A stretch of 64,000 bases of DNA from Rhodopirellula baltica SH 1 (GCF_000196115.1 NC_005027.1:1984001-2048000), one strand, 5' to 3'; numbered from the stretch's first letter, positions 17,388 through 27,176 are shown. Notes: generated from the sequence alone by a model not told the origin. Numbers and translations are program-made.

Positions 17388-17422
17388 CCCCCGTCCCAAT
17401 AGTGTTCGGCCCGGCGTTTGCC
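17388..17422. repeat. IS left end: target duplication plus terminal inverted repeat
   Basis: The 9-bp CCCCCGTCC at 17388-17396 is the left target-site duplication. The terminal inverted repeat runs 17397-17422, starting CAATAGTGTTCGG, and is a perfect 26-bp complement of 19114-19139. Confidence 0.92.
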
Positions 17423-19139
17423 CGCCGACGCTGAATTGCTCGCTTCGACAATTTGGCTTGTCTTCGCTCTCTGGGCGAGAGTGTCTCGTTCGTGCTTCAA
17501 GGAGACTGGCGGGCAGTTGCGATGATGTGAAACATTCAATGGTTTGCATCCGCCAGAGTCGAGAGGCGTGAAACCGGTTTGGCTCATGCGTCGATCTTGC
17601 TTTACTCCTGCGTTGAGCGGGCAATCGTTGGTTTGCCATGCCAACCAAAACCAAGCGACTCAAAAGACGAAAGCTTCCTGATGACCAGGGTGAGCGAACA
17701 CAGGAATCTCTCGTCAAGCCGAAGATCAAAATCGAAGGCCTCAAATACTTCGCCATGCTCAAGCCCCTGCTCGAGCATCTTCACGAACATGAGTGCCAGC
17801 GTGATACCGCTGGTAACCGTACGCTGCACTACGATCAGTATTGCATGCTCGTGTTGCTGTATGTCCTGAACCCCACTGTCTCAAGTTTGCGAGCGATCTC
17901 GCAGGCCAGTGAGTTGACGAAAGTACGTGACAAACTGGGCAACGAGAAAGCTTCGCTGGGATCGCTATCCGAAGCCGGTGGGCTGTTCTCTGCAGACCAT
18001 CTCAAGCCAGTCATTGAGGCCTTGTCTGCTGAAGTCAACGATGCTGCCCCGGACCCGCGACTGAGCAGCATTCAGCAAACGATCACCGCCGTGGATGGCT
18101 CACTTGTTAACGCCTTGCCGTCGCTGATTGCCGCATCCATTCTGAAGCAAACAACGGGCTCAGCGCTGGTGCGATGGCGACTACACACACACTTTGAGGT
18201 CAATAACCTGCTGCCCGTACGAGTCGACGTGACACCTGACGGCGGTGGAGAACACGACGAGCGGGCCGTGCTCAAACGAGTGCTCGAAGAAGATCGCTTG
18301 TACGTGATGGACCGTGGCTATGCCAAGTTCTCGCTCTTCAATTCAATCGTCGCGTCATCGAGTAGCTATGTTTGCCGACTACGTGACAACACGGTTTACA
18401 AGACGACTCAAGAACTTGAGTTAACCGAGGGTGACCGTGCTGCGGGGGTGCTCAACGATAAGATTGTGAAGCTTGGAGGATCGAGCAGCAGCTCAAGTTC
18501 CCCTGATCATCCGATCCGGTTGATCCAAATCCGCTGCACGCCTCATCAAAACCGCACTGGCGGAAAGGCGAGAGGTTCCAAGGCACCCAACAGCGATGGG
18601 ATCCTTCGCATTGCCACCAATCTACTGAATGTACCTGCTGAAATCATTGCCCTGATCTACGCCTACCGATGGACAATTGAAATCTTCTTTCGGTTCTACA
18701 AGCAACTGATGGGCGGCGATCACCTTATCAGCCACAACGCCAATGGAATCCAGATTCAAGTCTACTGTTCGGTGATTGCTTGCTTGCTGATCAACCTGTG
18801 GACTGGATCTCGCCCCACGAAACGAACGTTTGAAATGATCAGCTTCTACTTCCAAGGCTTAGCCACTGAAGAGGAGCTGATTGCTCACATCGAAAAGCAA
18901 GCAGCTGCAGAAGAGGCAAAGCGTGCCAAAGAGGAGCGTAAAGAAATTTGCTAATCGGCGTTGCGGGAAGTCATTTTGCCTGACTGGTCTCGGCATGAAT
19001 GCTGCGCGGTCCCAAACACAAAAACGCAACGGCCCTGGGCAAGCCGGATCGCTTCGCATCCTTCGCAATGAACCCACACTCAACTCGCCAACCATCCGCC
19101 AATATTCCAGCCCGGCAAACGCCGGGCCGAACACTATTG
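17397..19139 (+). mobile_element. Complete IS4-family insertion sequence, 1743 bp
   Basis: The boundaries are fixed by perfect 26-bp terminal inverted repeats (17397-17422 and 19114-19139) and a perfect 9-bp direct repeat CCCCCGTCC just outside each end (17388-17396, 19140-19148). One intact transposase gene lies inside. Perfect ends, an intact gene and an undamaged duplication suggest a recent, probably active, insertion. The unoccupied site would have read TTTGACCCCCGTCCCCTTTT. It lies between an EEP hydrolase gene and sulfatase 2 and breaks neither. Confidence 0.93.
17638..18954 (+). CDS. IS4-family DDE transposase
   Basis: 438 aa, the only gene of the element. The catalytic triad is readable: Asp153 in TAVDGS, Asp225 in YVMDRGY, and Glu348 in YRWTIEIFFRFYK, the Y-(2)R-(3)E-(6)K signature of the IS4 family. 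The N terminus is basic (MPTKTKRLKRRK), fitting DNA binding. The C terminus is charged and helical (EEAKRAKEERK). A run of Ser (SSSSSSS after GG) interrupts the insertion domain before the last catalytic residue. No frameshift or internal stop. Confidence 0.93.
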   Translation: MPTKTKRLKRRKLPDDQGERTQESLVKPKIKIEGLKYFAMLKPLLEHLHEHECQRDTAGNRTLHYDQYCMLVLLYVLNPTVSSLRAISQASELTKVRDKLGNEKASLGSLSEAGGLFSADHLKPVIEALSAEVNDAAPDPRLSSIQQTITAVDGSLVNALPSLIAASILKQTTGSALVRWRLHTHFEVNNLLPVRVDVTPDGGGEHDERAVLKRVLEEDRLYVMDRGYAKFSLFNSIVASSSSYVCRLRDNTVYKTTQELELTEGDRAAGVLNDKIVKLGGSSSSSSSPDHPIRLIQIRCTPHQNRTGGKARGSKAPNSDGILRIATNLLNVPAEIIALIYAYRWTIEIFFRFYKQLMGGDHLISHNANGIQIQVYCSVIACLLINLWTGSRPTKRTFEMISFYFQGLATEEELIAHIEKQAAAEEAKRAKEERKEIC

Positions 19140-19148
19140 CCCCCGTCC
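19114..19148. repeat. IS right end: terminal inverted repeat plus target duplication
   Basis: The terminal inverted repeat at 19114-19139 ends CGAACACTATTG, followed directly by CCCCCGTCC at 19140-19148, the right copy of the target duplication. CCCGGCAAACGCCGGG at 19111-19126 forms a small hairpin overlapping this end. Confidence 0.92.
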
Positions 19149-19331
19149 CCTTTTACGGTGGCTGTCGGTTTTGTGTTTTGCGATGCGAAGTCGACGGATG
19201 CTTGCGTGCTGCCAACCTTTTGACGCGGACTCGCTTAAAATCAGCGAAGTGAGTTTTGGTGGCGTCTTGAATGTACCGGTCGCCACCAATCTCGCCTGCT
19301 GTCTCTCCAGTTCAATTAGGATCGACCTTCC

Positions 19332-20822
19332 ATGCCAATCAAAGCCATTCTTTCAGTACTCCTGTTTCTCCTTGTACCGTGCAGCGGGCTACGAGCTGCT
19401 GATAACGGTGATGACGTCGATCAAGTGTCTCCGCCAAACATCATTTTGGTGATGACCGACGATCAGGGTTATGGCGATCTCGGTTGCCACGGTCATCCGT
19501 TTCTGAAAACACCAAACCTTGACCGCCTTCATTCGGAAAGCACTCGTTTCAACGACTTTCATGTCAGCCCGACCTGTGCGCCGACACGTTCAGCGCTGAT
19601 GTCTGGCCGCGCTCCATTCAAAAATGGCGTGACCCACACCATTTTGGAACGAGACCGCATGGCTCTCACTTCGACCACGATCGCAGAAGTGTTGAAGTCA
19701 GCAGGTTACACCACGGGCATTTTCGGCAAATGGCACTTGGGAGATGAAGACGCTTACCAGCCCGATCGACGTGGATTTGATGAAACGTTCATCCACGGCG
19801 CCGGCGGAATCGGCCAGAACTTTGCTGGTTCGCAAAGCGACGCTCCCGGAACCAGTTACTTCAACCCGATCATCAAGCACAACGGAACGTTCGTGCAAAC
19901 CGAAGGCTATTGCACGGACGTCTTCTTCCAACAGGCCCTCGGTTGGATCCGCTTGCAAACTAAGAGCGATACAAAACCCTTCTTCGCGTACATTCCCACC
20001 AACGCACCGCACGCTCCTTACAAAGTTGAAAAGCGATACTCCGATCGATTCCGCGACAAGTGCTCCTCCCCACAATCAGAGTTCTTGGGCATGATCGTCA
20101 ACATCGACGACAACATGGGAAAGCTGATGGGCAAACTCGATGAGTGGGATCTGGCTGACAATACATTGCTGATTTTCATGACTGACAACGGAAGCGCGAA
20201 AGGATCGAAGATCTACAATGCAGGAATGAAGGGCGGCAAAGGAACCGTGAATGAAGGTGGCTCGCGAGTTCCTTTGTTCATGCGTCTGCCCGGTTTCACA
20301 AACAGCGGCGTGGACATCGAGACGATGACTCGTCACGTCGACCTGTTCCCCACACTTGCCGAGATTGCGCACGCCGAGATTCCTGCTGAGGCGGACCTGG
20401 ACGGTCGCAGCCTGGTTTCGTTGATCAAGAACCCACAATTAGATTGGGATCATCGCTTTCAGTTCTTTCACAGCGGACGATGGGCCAAAGCCGGACTGAA
20501 AGGCAAGTTTGGCAAGGGCGATCCAAACCCGGATCATTCGAAACACAAGAACTACGCCGTCCGAGACGAAAAGTGGCGGCTGGTCAATGGAGAGCTCTAT
20601 GATCTCGAAAATGATCCTGGTGAAACAGCCGATGTTGCTGGCAGTCACCCTGAAGTGGTTTCGCGAATGCTTGTCGCCTTCGACGAATGGTGGGATGAAG
20701 TGCGTCCTTTGATGATCAACGAAGACGCACCACTTGATGTTGGAAAACCGTTCCGAGATCAGTTTCAGAAGCAAAAAGATAGTTCGGGGATTCCAAAATG
20801 GAATCCACCCTCGTTGAATTAA
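19332..20822 (+). CDS. Secreted sulfatase 2
   Basis: 496 aa. Signal peptide MPIKAILSVLLFLLVPCSGLRA is followed by a full type-I sulfatase: metal-binding IILVMTDDQGYGDLGC, the formylglycine motif CAPTR (Cys82), FGKWHLGD and FMTDNGS. The C-terminal part carries the usual LVNGELYDLENDPGE segment. It should desulfate a glycan in the periplasm or outside the cell; the substrate is not readable from sequence. Transcription starts about 190 bp after the IS4 right end, so the element may affect its upstream region. It converges on sulfatase 3. Confidence 0.92.
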   Translation: MPIKAILSVLLFLLVPCSGLRAADNGDDVDQVSPPNIILVMTDDQGYGDLGCHGHPFLKTPNLDRLHSESTRFNDFHVSPTCAPTRSALMSGRAPFKNGVTHTILERDRMALTSTTIAEVLKSAGYTTGIFGKWHLGDEDAYQPDRRGFDETFIHGAGGIGQNFAGSQSDAPGTSYFNPIIKHNGTFVQTEGYCTDVFFQQALGWIRLQTKSDTKPFFAYIPTNAPHAPYKVEKRYSDRFRDKCSSPQSEFLGMIVNIDDNMGKLMGKLDEWDLADNTLLIFMTDNGSAKGSKIYNAGMKGGKGTVNEGGSRVPLFMRLPGFTNSGVDIETMTRHVDLFPTLAEIAHAEIPAEADLDGRSLVSLIKNPQLDWDHRFQFFHSGRWAKAGLKGKFGKGDPNPDHSKHKNYAVRDEKWRLVNGELYDLENDPGETADVAGSHPEVVSRMLVAFDEWWDEVRPLMINEDAPLDVGKPFRDQFQKQKDSSGIPKWNPPSLN

Positions 20823-20846
20823 GAACGAAACTCGTATCAGGCAACG

Positions 20847-20875
20847 AAAAAGCGGCGAGCAATGCCCGCCGCTTC
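20847..20875 (-). terminator. Rho-independent terminator of sulfatase 3
   Basis: AAGCGGCG (20850-20857) and CGCCGCTT (20867-20874) form a GC-rich stem. Read on the minus strand it is followed by TTTTTC, so it suits the gene at 20910-22460; the stem may also stop read-through from sulfatase 2. Confidence 0.8.
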
Positions 20876-20909
20876 ATGTGAATCATCAAGGAACCCGCGT
20901 CCGCTCAGA

Positions 20910-22460
20910 TCATCGGCCGCCCAAGCTGCCTTCGATTTGCTTCTGAATCTTCTCGAGGTTGAACGATCCCGGCGTTTGGCTTGGCGGGAACTCCTTCATC
21001 GACATCAGAAACTTCCCTGCTAGTTGCTGCATGGGAGCCAACACATAGACTCGCGAAAGGAACCAATCGTTGTAGGTATTCGAGTTGTGCTGTGCCTTCT
21101 CAAACGGATCGCGACGGAGGTTAAACAACAACGGAACACGAAGTTCGGTGAAGGGTTCACGCCAAACTTCAAATGCAACACCTCGGTTTTCGAGGAAGAC
21201 GGCTTTCCAATCTTCGTAGCGAATGGCAACGATTTGGCCGTCGTCATTGACGTACATGAACTCTTTGCGAGGCGATTCTTTGCTCTCGCCAGTCAGGTAG
21301 TCCAGCATGTTGTAACCATCGATGTGGTTCTTGTATGAGCGACCATTCAGCTCCACACCTTTCAACAATTTGTCCTTGATGTCTGTTCCACCTGCAGCGG
21401 CTGCGAAAGTGGGCAACCAATCTTCGTGAGCCACAATGCCGTTGCGAACCGTTCCGGCCGGAAACTTACCGGGCCAACGCACATAGCAAGGAACTCGATA
21501 AGCACCTTCCCAGTTGGAGTTCTTTTCGCTTCGAAAGGGAGTTGTTCCGGCGTCGGGCCAGGTGTTGTAGTGTGGACCGTTGTCAGTTGAATACTGAACG
21601 ATCGTGTTGTCGGCGATTCCCAGTTCGTCCAACAGATCCAACAGTTCACCAACCTGCATGTCGTGCTCGATCATCCCGTCGGTGTACTCGTCGTTGCCTT
21701 TGTTACGATGTTCTTTCTTGACGTGTGTTCGAAAGTGCATTCGCGTCCCGTTCCACCAGCAAAAGAATGGCTTGCCCGCTTTGTGTTGACGCGTGATGAA
21801 GTCCTTGGCCGCAGCAATGGTTTCTTCATCAATCGTTTCCATTCGCTTTTTCGTGAGCGGGCCGGTGTCTTCGATCTTGCCGTCCGCAGTCGCCTTGATC
21901 ACGCCGCGAGGCCCAAAGGCTTGGCGGAACGTTCGACCATCAGCCAAGACCATGTCGCCGGGATAGTCTTCGTTCTCAGGTTCCTCTTCCGCATTGAGGT
22001 GGTAGAGGTTGCCGAGGAATTCATCGAAACCATGTTGCGTTGGCAGATGTTCGTCACGGTCGCCTTGGTGATTCTTCCCGAATTGGCCGGTTGAGTATCC
22101 GAGGCTCTTCATAACCGTTGCCATGGTGACATCGGTTTTTTGCCAGCCTTCTTTCGCACCAGGCAAGCCAACCTTGGTCATCCCACTGCGGACCGGAACA
22201 CTGCCACTGATGAAAGCGGCACGACCTGCGGTACAGGATTGTTGACCGTAGTAGTCGGTGAAGAAAATCCCTTCCTTCGCAACGCGGTCGATGTTCGGTG
22301 TCTGATAGCCCATCATCCCACGGTTGTAGTGGCTGATGTTTTCGGTGCCGATGTCGTCGCCCCAAATAACGAGGACATTCGGTTTGTCCTGAGCGTGAGC
22401 CGTGAGGCACATGCCCAAAGTAAGCACAAAGGCTTGGAACACAAGAGATCTACACTTCAT
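20910..22460 (-). CDS. Secreted arylsulfatase 3 (C-T-A-G-R type)
   Basis: 516 aa. Signal peptide (SLVFQAFVLTLGMCLTAHAQ) then a type-I sulfatase with NVLVIWGDDIGTENIS, the formylglycine motif CTAGR (Cys76) and STGQFGKNHQGD, where Asn replaces the usual Trp of GKWH. The CTAGR form and the GDD-IG opening set it apart from the CxPSR/CxPTR neighbours, so it belongs to a different sulfatase subfamily and probably acts on another substrate. Convergent with sulfatase 2, with a terminator in the 87-bp gap. Confidence 0.92.
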   Translation of the reverse strand: MKCRSLVFQAFVLTLGMCLTAHAQDKPNVLVIWGDDIGTENISHYNRGMMGYQTPNIDRVAKEGIFFTDYYGQQSCTAGRAAFISGSVPVRSGMTKVGLPGAKEGWQKTDVTMATVMKSLGYSTGQFGKNHQGDRDEHLPTQHGFDEFLGNLYHLNAEEEPENEDYPGDMVLADGRTFRQAFGPRGVIKATADGKIEDTGPLTKKRMETIDEETIAAAKDFITRQHKAGKPFFCWWNGTRMHFRTHVKKEHRNKGNDEYTDGMIEHDMQVGELLDLLDELGIADNTIVQYSTDNGPHYNTWPDAGTTPFRSEKNSNWEGAYRVPCYVRWPGKFPAGTVRNGIVAHEDWLPTFAAAAGGTDIKDKLLKGVELNGRSYKNHIDGYNMLDYLTGESKESPRKEFMYVNDDGQIVAIRYEDWKAVFLENRGVAFEVWREPFTELRVPLLFNLRRDPFEKAQHNSNTYNDWFLSRVYVLAPMQQLAGKFLMSMKEFPPSQTPGSFNLEKIQKQIEGSLGGR

Positions 22461-23343
22461 CTGGATAGGTCCTAGTCAGAGGGAGCATTGTTGCGAGAGG
22501 CAATGGTGAAAAGCAGACCGGAGGACACGAATGATTTTCGTCATGTAGCAGCAGATCAGACGGGCACCTCAGCACCTCTAGCTTATCCACCTAGCTGGAC
22601 AGCTTGTAGTCGTCAACGACATTGTCAGGCTTTGGTTTTTAGATATTTCCTAACCGAACGCCGCGAGTCGAATCGCAAAGGCTGACCTTCGATATCCAAA
22701 ACGTTTATAGGTGAACGTTTCGCGAATATTGAGTGAACGAATTGATTGTTTTGACCATGGACCGCGAGGAACATTTCCTGGAATGTGTCGGCAGATCAAT
22801 GGAGTAGGAGATCCAAGAATCGTCGTATGTTCTTGCACAATAGTGGCTGCAACTCGCAATCACGCTGAGCGGTTTGTCCGGCAGATACGTTCTTGATGGA
22901 CGCGTGATTTGTTTCGATCTACGGGGAGCGATACGAATATTGCGCGAAGGCATAAAGCGTTGTGCGATTTCAACGCGTCAAGAAACAAGCGGCTCTCGAA
23001 TCAGAGCGCCGACTTTTGAGATGCTGACGTGTCCGTCACCAAAAAGCGTCTCGACCAGACGACTGCGATCGAGCCAGCGAGCAAGGTGATCGAACACGCA
23101 CCACAACCTTGGGCGTAGGCGGAACGTTTAGCCAGTTACAATTCAGAGCGAATCGATTGATAGACAGCAAGATCGACGGGCTCCTCGAGATCATTCAAGG
23201 TCGATTCAGCTTGAAACTAAATCGGCCAAGTCACTCGAGCCGTCTTGGAATAGGAGGTTGGCCCTGAGGGCAGAAGGGCAAACCAGAAAACTTTGTGTCG
23301 CATCGGACACGTTTCGTGGGCGAATGATCGCCGGCGACGGAGT
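22461..23343. other. Long intergenic stretch, no gene supported
   Basis: About 880 bp. Short frames on both strands (60-80 codons) show no family resemblance, signal peptide or helpful start site. No repeat was recognised. It may be decayed coding sequence, but I cannot show that. Confidence 0.45.
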
Positions 23344-23682
23344 CTAAGACTTTGAGTAGCCCAACTCACGCATCACGATCAGCATCTCGTCACAGGTGAT
23401 GTACCGACGATGATGTTGCATTTTGTAGCGATCGATGGCGGCGGCCAATTCACAACCGTCTTCGGACAAGTCCGCGTGGGAACTTCCGAATTGCCGACGT
23501 TCGCGAGCGTAACCGCCGTTGGACGCGTCTCGATTGCGACGGCGGTCTTGTCGAAATTCTTGATCGGTTGAACGCGATTCCGAAGTTTCCGAACGCGATG
23601 CGGAAGCCTGCCGGTTCCGACGGGGCGGAATCACGGTCACGGGTGTCGTCTGGTTGGTTTGTGTTGGAGGTGGCAACGGCAT
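23344..23682 (-). CDS. Small conserved planctomycete protein, function unknown
   Basis: 112 aa. The first 60 residues are Pro/Arg/Ser-rich and look disordered. The last 45 (ELAAAIDRYKMQHHRRYITCDEMLIVMRELGY split by a short loop) look like a compact helical domain seen in other planctomycete proteins that end in a similar ID-Y-K-x-x-x-R-R-x-I-T pattern (recalled, not searched). The charge suggests a nucleic-acid or protein contact; nothing more can be said. Divergent from pyrH. Confidence 0.6.
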   Translation of the reverse strand: MPLPPPTQTNQTTPVTVIPPRRNRQASASRSETSESRSTDQEFRQDRRRNRDASNGGYARERRQFGSSHADLSEDGCELAAAIDRYKMQHHRRYITCDEMLIVMRELGYSKS

Positions 23683-23984
23683 AGATTTGGATCCTCACAC
23701 GGGTAACGAGCGTGTCTTGCACACGTTTTCGAGAGACCTCTCACCACAACCCTAGGTCAAGAATCGAGGGAAGGGAGCGGAAAAGCACATTTGATCCCCA
23801 TCTACGGGGGAGGTCTGTAGCGAAGGATCGTGTTGGCGAAACAAAAACGCGGGGAATCGTGTCTGGTTTCGCAAACACACGGAAATCGTTACCGTTTTAC
23901 GAGCCACGTTTGCTTGCGAATCACACGTTTCAACGCGGCGATTCGCTTTCCTTTTTGCTTCCTCTGACCCGACCTGACGCCGAG
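23683..23984. other. Leader region of pyrH
   Basis: About 300 bp between divergent genes. A small hairpin (CCCC, ATCTA, CGGGG near 23797) is visible. No known riboswitch was recognised. The pyrH frame is open through most of it, but the translation is unlike UMP kinase. Confidence 0.4.
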
Positions 23985-24764
23985 ATGCCCGACATTGCCC
24001 CATCGAGTCAACCGGAAGGCGATTTACGTTATCGCCGCGTGATTTTGAAACTCAGCGGCGAAAGCCTGGCTGAATCTGGCAAGCGAGGAATCAGCGACAA
24101 CGAACTGCTGGCAATCGCGAAGCAGATCAAATCCGCCCACGAATCCGGCTGTCAAATTGCGATCGTCAACGGCGGTGGCAATATCCTGCGAGGCGCCTCG
24201 TTCTCGGGAGCCAACGCTTCGGTCCAAGAAGCCACCGCGCACTACATGGGCATGCTGGCGACGGTAATCAATTCGCTGGCTCTGCAAGACGCTCTCGATT
24301 CGATCGGGTTGCAGACACGAGTGATGAGTGCGTTGCCCGTCGACCGTGTTGCCGAACAATTCATCCGACGCCGCGCCATCCGTCATCTCGAAAAAGGCCG
24401 CGTGATCATCCTTTCCGGAGGAATCGGAAGTCCGTTTGTAACGACTGATACAGCCGCCGCTCAGCGAGCGCTCGAGATCGAAGCCGACGTGATCTTGAAG
24501 GCAACCCGCGTGGACGGTGTCTACAGCGACGATCCGGAAAAGAACCCTCACGCGGTTTTGTACGAACAACTCAGCTACAACGAAGTGATCCAAAAGAAGC
24601 TTCGCGTGATGGATGCCACCGCAATTGCGTTGTGCAACGAACACCGCAAGCCAATCTTGGTGTTTAATTTCAAGCAGGACGGCAACATTGTGCGTGCCGT
24701 CCGCGGCGAATCCGTGGGAACCTGGATCGGTGACCCACAAGACACGCAAACCAACCAACGTTGA
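23985..24764 (+). CDS. pyrH: UMP kinase
   Basis: 259 aa from ATG at 23985; upstream open codons are not part of the family. It phosphorylates UMP to UDP in pyrimidine nucleotide synthesis, in the cytoplasm. Amino-acid-kinase-fold motifs are clear: [11 protein letters not shown] near the N terminus, [47 protein letters not shown] split over two loops, and [16 protein letters not shown]. Length is normal with about 15 extra N-terminal residues. It lies 42 bp before frr, the usual bacterial pairing. Confidence 0.95.
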
Positions 24765-24806
24765 TTGCAAACAGCCTTTCCCCCTCCTCAATTCCAGGAT
24801 GACACA

Positions 24807-25367
24807 ATGACGAGCGACGAGATATTGATGGACGCCGAAGAGCGAATGGACAAAGCCGTTTCGGTGCTGCAAAACAATTTGTCGGGGATTCGCACCGGAC
24901 GGGCCAACCCGGGTTTGGTCGATTCGATCAAAGTGGAGGTCTACGGTTCGCTGACGCCGCTGAAACAATTGGCCAGCATCGGTACGCCTGAGCCACAACA
25001 AATCTTGATTCGCCCGTACGACGCAACGACAATCAAAGATATCGAAAAAGCGATCGTCGCCGGCGACTTGGGATTGAATCCGCAAAACGATGGCCGCGTC
25101 ATCCGTCTCAACGTTCCACCGTTGTCGGGCGAAGTCCGCAAAAAGATGGTTTCGCGAATCAAGGAACTGGCCGAAGAAGCCAAGGTTTCGATTCGTAATA
25201 TCCGTCGCGATGCCAACAAAGCCGCCGAAACGGCTGAGAAGGACAAAGAGATGACGGAAGACGATCGCGACAAGACGAAAGATCAAGTGCAAGAACTGAC
25301 CAAGAAGGCTGAAACAAACGTCAACGAATCCGCTAAAGCTCGCGAAGCGGAAGTGATGGAGGACTGA
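24807..25367 (+). CDS. frr: Ribosome recycling factor
   Basis: 186 aa, the normal family length. It splits post-termination ribosomes together with EF-G. The ATG at 24807 follows an AGGA about 6 nt upstream; the frame opens 14 codons earlier. Family segments are NLSGIRTGRANP, VEVYGSLTPLKQLAS, IRPYDATTIKDIEKAI and PPLSGEVRKKMV, followed by the charged C-terminal helices. It follows pyrH and precedes a zinc-ribbon gene by only 6 bp. Confidence 0.95.
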   Translation: MTSDEILMDAEERMDKAVSVLQNNLSGIRTGRANPGLVDSIKVEVYGSLTPLKQLASIGTPEPQQILIRPYDATTIKDIEKAIVAGDLGLNPQNDGRVIRLNVPPLSGEVRKKMVSRIKELAEEAKVSIRNIRRDANKAAETAEKDKEMTEDDRDKTKDQVQELTKKAETNVNESAKAREAEVMED

Positions 25368-25373
25368 TCCTGT

Positions 25374-27059
25374 ATGACACAATCGGTGCAATGCCCGCGA
25401 TGTTTCGCGGCCGTCGCTGTAAGCGACGATGCCGGCGGGACTCGCGTGATTTGCCCGAAGTGCCAGGATACGTTCTTGGTCCCGGGGGTTTCCGCCAGCA
25501 CCACCAATGACGATGACGACTGGTTGGTGCTGAGCGATCCGCCGGAAAAGCCAGCGGTCAAGCCACAGCCAACCCAGGTGGCTCCCGCAAACATATCGCC
25601 CGCGGTCTCGCCCAAGCCGGCCGCCACCAGTGGCTCGGCCATCACTGACGCGGACGCATCCGCCGCGGGTTCATCCGAGTCCGACGGTGACATGTTCGAC
25701 ATGGATCTACCGCCGCTCGATTCAGAGACTTCGTCCGGTGACGACGATCCGTTCGGGTTCGACAACATCCAGGATCTATCAGGGGGAACAAGCGGCGGCG
25801 AGCCGGTGACCACCGCCGATGCGTTTGATGATCCCGACGATCCGTTTAACTTCGACGCGATGGAAGAATCAGCCAGCCCGGCCGAATCGGTTGCTCCCGC
25901 GGCAAAGGATTCGATGGTTGATCCATTGTTTTCCCAAGCTGCCGCGTTGGCTGCGTCGGCGAGCAAACCAAAGCCGCCAGCGTCCGATGAACCGGTCGCG
26001 CACAATGTCGAATACGAAGAGCAGTTTCGGGTGCGTTGCCCCGTTTGCGACACCATGATGAACGTGACATCGGCACAATCAGGCAAACAGATTCGATGCC
26101 ACGATTGCCACAAGCCAATCAAGGTGCCACCGGCTCCTCGGAAGAAGAAGAAAGTCGTGATCGATATGGATCGCGCTCAGTCATTCCAATTCAATGAAAC
26201 GTCAGTGACACAAAGCGATCGGCCTGCCGATCCTTTTCGCAAATCCGCACAGGAATTGCTAGCTCAAGCTGCCAAAGTTGAGAAGGAAGAACCCGCTCCT
26301 GATTTGGACGTGCCCAAGATCGCGGACTGGGCAAAGTCAACCTTCGGCATCTTTGGTCAATTCACCGTCGCGGTTCACTGGCTGATTCTTTCATCGATTG
26401 CTTCGGTCATCGCAGCCATTGCGATCGCGTCTGGATACGATGCCGCACTGAAATTTTTGTTTCCAGCTGGACTTGTCTACGGGGCATTGGTGCTGGCATG
26501 CGGTTTCACCATTCTGCAATCAGTCAGCAATGACGAAGAGACCGTCTCGGATTGGCCGTTGACGCTGGAACCATTTGAGTGGCTCGCCCCAACGGCATTC
26601 TGCTTTGCCGCCGTTGGATTGACGGGTGGACCGGGATGGATCATTGGCACATTGGCATTTGGTCAAAACCTAGCGACAGTGTGCTTAGTCATGCTATCGG
26701 TATTTTTGCTCTTTCCATTTGTTCTGCTGTCGATGTTGGACATGCAGAGCATGTTCGTCCCGTTTTCACCCGAAGTGGGTCGCAGCGTAACGCGATGCGA
26801 AGAAGCGTGGGGCGGTTTCTATCTGTCCGCAGCATTGATCTTCTTTGGAACGTTCCTGACATTTTTCATTGCCAGTTTGTTCGCTCCAGTAGCCGCGGCA
26901 GCGGTTTGCATTTTCATCGCGACGGCGGGAGCATTCATCTACTTTGCGATGCTAGGGCGATTGGCCAAAGCGATTGGTCAGTCCGTCAATGACGCTCCAA
27001 AACAGAACGACATTGACGAAGTTCGTGAAGCCGAACGGGCCCGCAAAGCCGGCGGCTGA
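25374..27059 (+). CDS. Zinc-ribbon multi-pass membrane protein
   Basis: 561 aa, function unknown. Residues 7-33 form an MJ0042-type zinc ribbon (CPRC, then CPKC). A long acidic Asp/Ser/Pro-rich linker (about 40-220) follows, then a second ribbon (CPVC and CHDC), and a C-terminal region with about six hydrophobic helices (from about 335 on). Such ribbon plus linker plus membrane proteins are common in planctomycetes. It begins 6 bp after frr, with GGAGG inside the end of frr, so it is probably translated from the same message. Confidence 0.72.
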   Translation: MTQSVQCPRCFAAVAVSDDAGGTRVICPKCQDTFLVPGVSASTTNDDDDWLVLSDPPEKPAVKPQPTQVAPANISPAVSPKPAATSGSAITDADASAAGSSESDGDMFDMDLPPLDSETSSGDDDPFGFDNIQDLSGGTSGGEPVTTADAFDDPDDPFNFDAMEESASPAESVAPAAKDSMVDPLFSQAAALAASASKPKPPASDEPVAHNVEYEEQFRVRCPVCDTMMNVTSAQSGKQIRCHDCHKPIKVPPAPRKKKKVVIDMDRAQSFQFNETSVTQSDRPADPFRKSAQELLAQAAKVEKEEPAPDLDVPKIADWAKSTFGIFGQFTVAVHWLILSSIASVIAAIAIASGYDAALKFLFPAGLVYGALVLACGFTILQSVSNDEETVSDWPLTLEPFEWLAPTAFCFAAVGLTGGPGWIIGTLAFGQNLATVCLVMLSVFLLFPFVLLSMLDMQSMFVPFSPEVGRSVTRCEEAWGGFYLSAALIFFGTFLTFFIASLFAPVAAAAVCIFIATAGAFIYFAMLGRLAKAIGQSVNDAPKQNDIDEVREAERARKAGG

Positions 27060-27121
27060 AACGATACCAGCTGTTCTGCCAATGCGACGCTGATCCGACG
27101 GCAATTCGCGACACGGCGTAC

Positions 27122-27163
27122 CATTCATTTCGTCCCATTGAAAATGGAAGAACGAATTGAATG
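27122..27163. terminator. Hairpin between convergent genes
   Basis: CATTCATTTCGT with CCATT on the left pairs imperfectly with AATGG and ACGAATTGAATG on the right. It sits between two converging genes. There is no clean T-run, so the terminator call is tentative. Confidence 0.4.
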
Positions 27164-27176
27164 AACAGTCGTCGAA

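Noticed and set aside
17345..17762. Minus-strand frames across the IS left end
   Set aside because: They cross the insertion boundary and read through the terminal repeat, so they cannot be old genes.
22650..22953. Small frames in the 22.5-23.3 kb gap
   Set aside because: 60-80 codons each, overlapping on both strands, no recognisable motif.
24024..25391. 455-codon minus-strand open frame
   Set aside because: It lies wholly opposite pyrH and frr, which are unmistakable, and its translation is an Arg/Phe/His-rich mirror of them.
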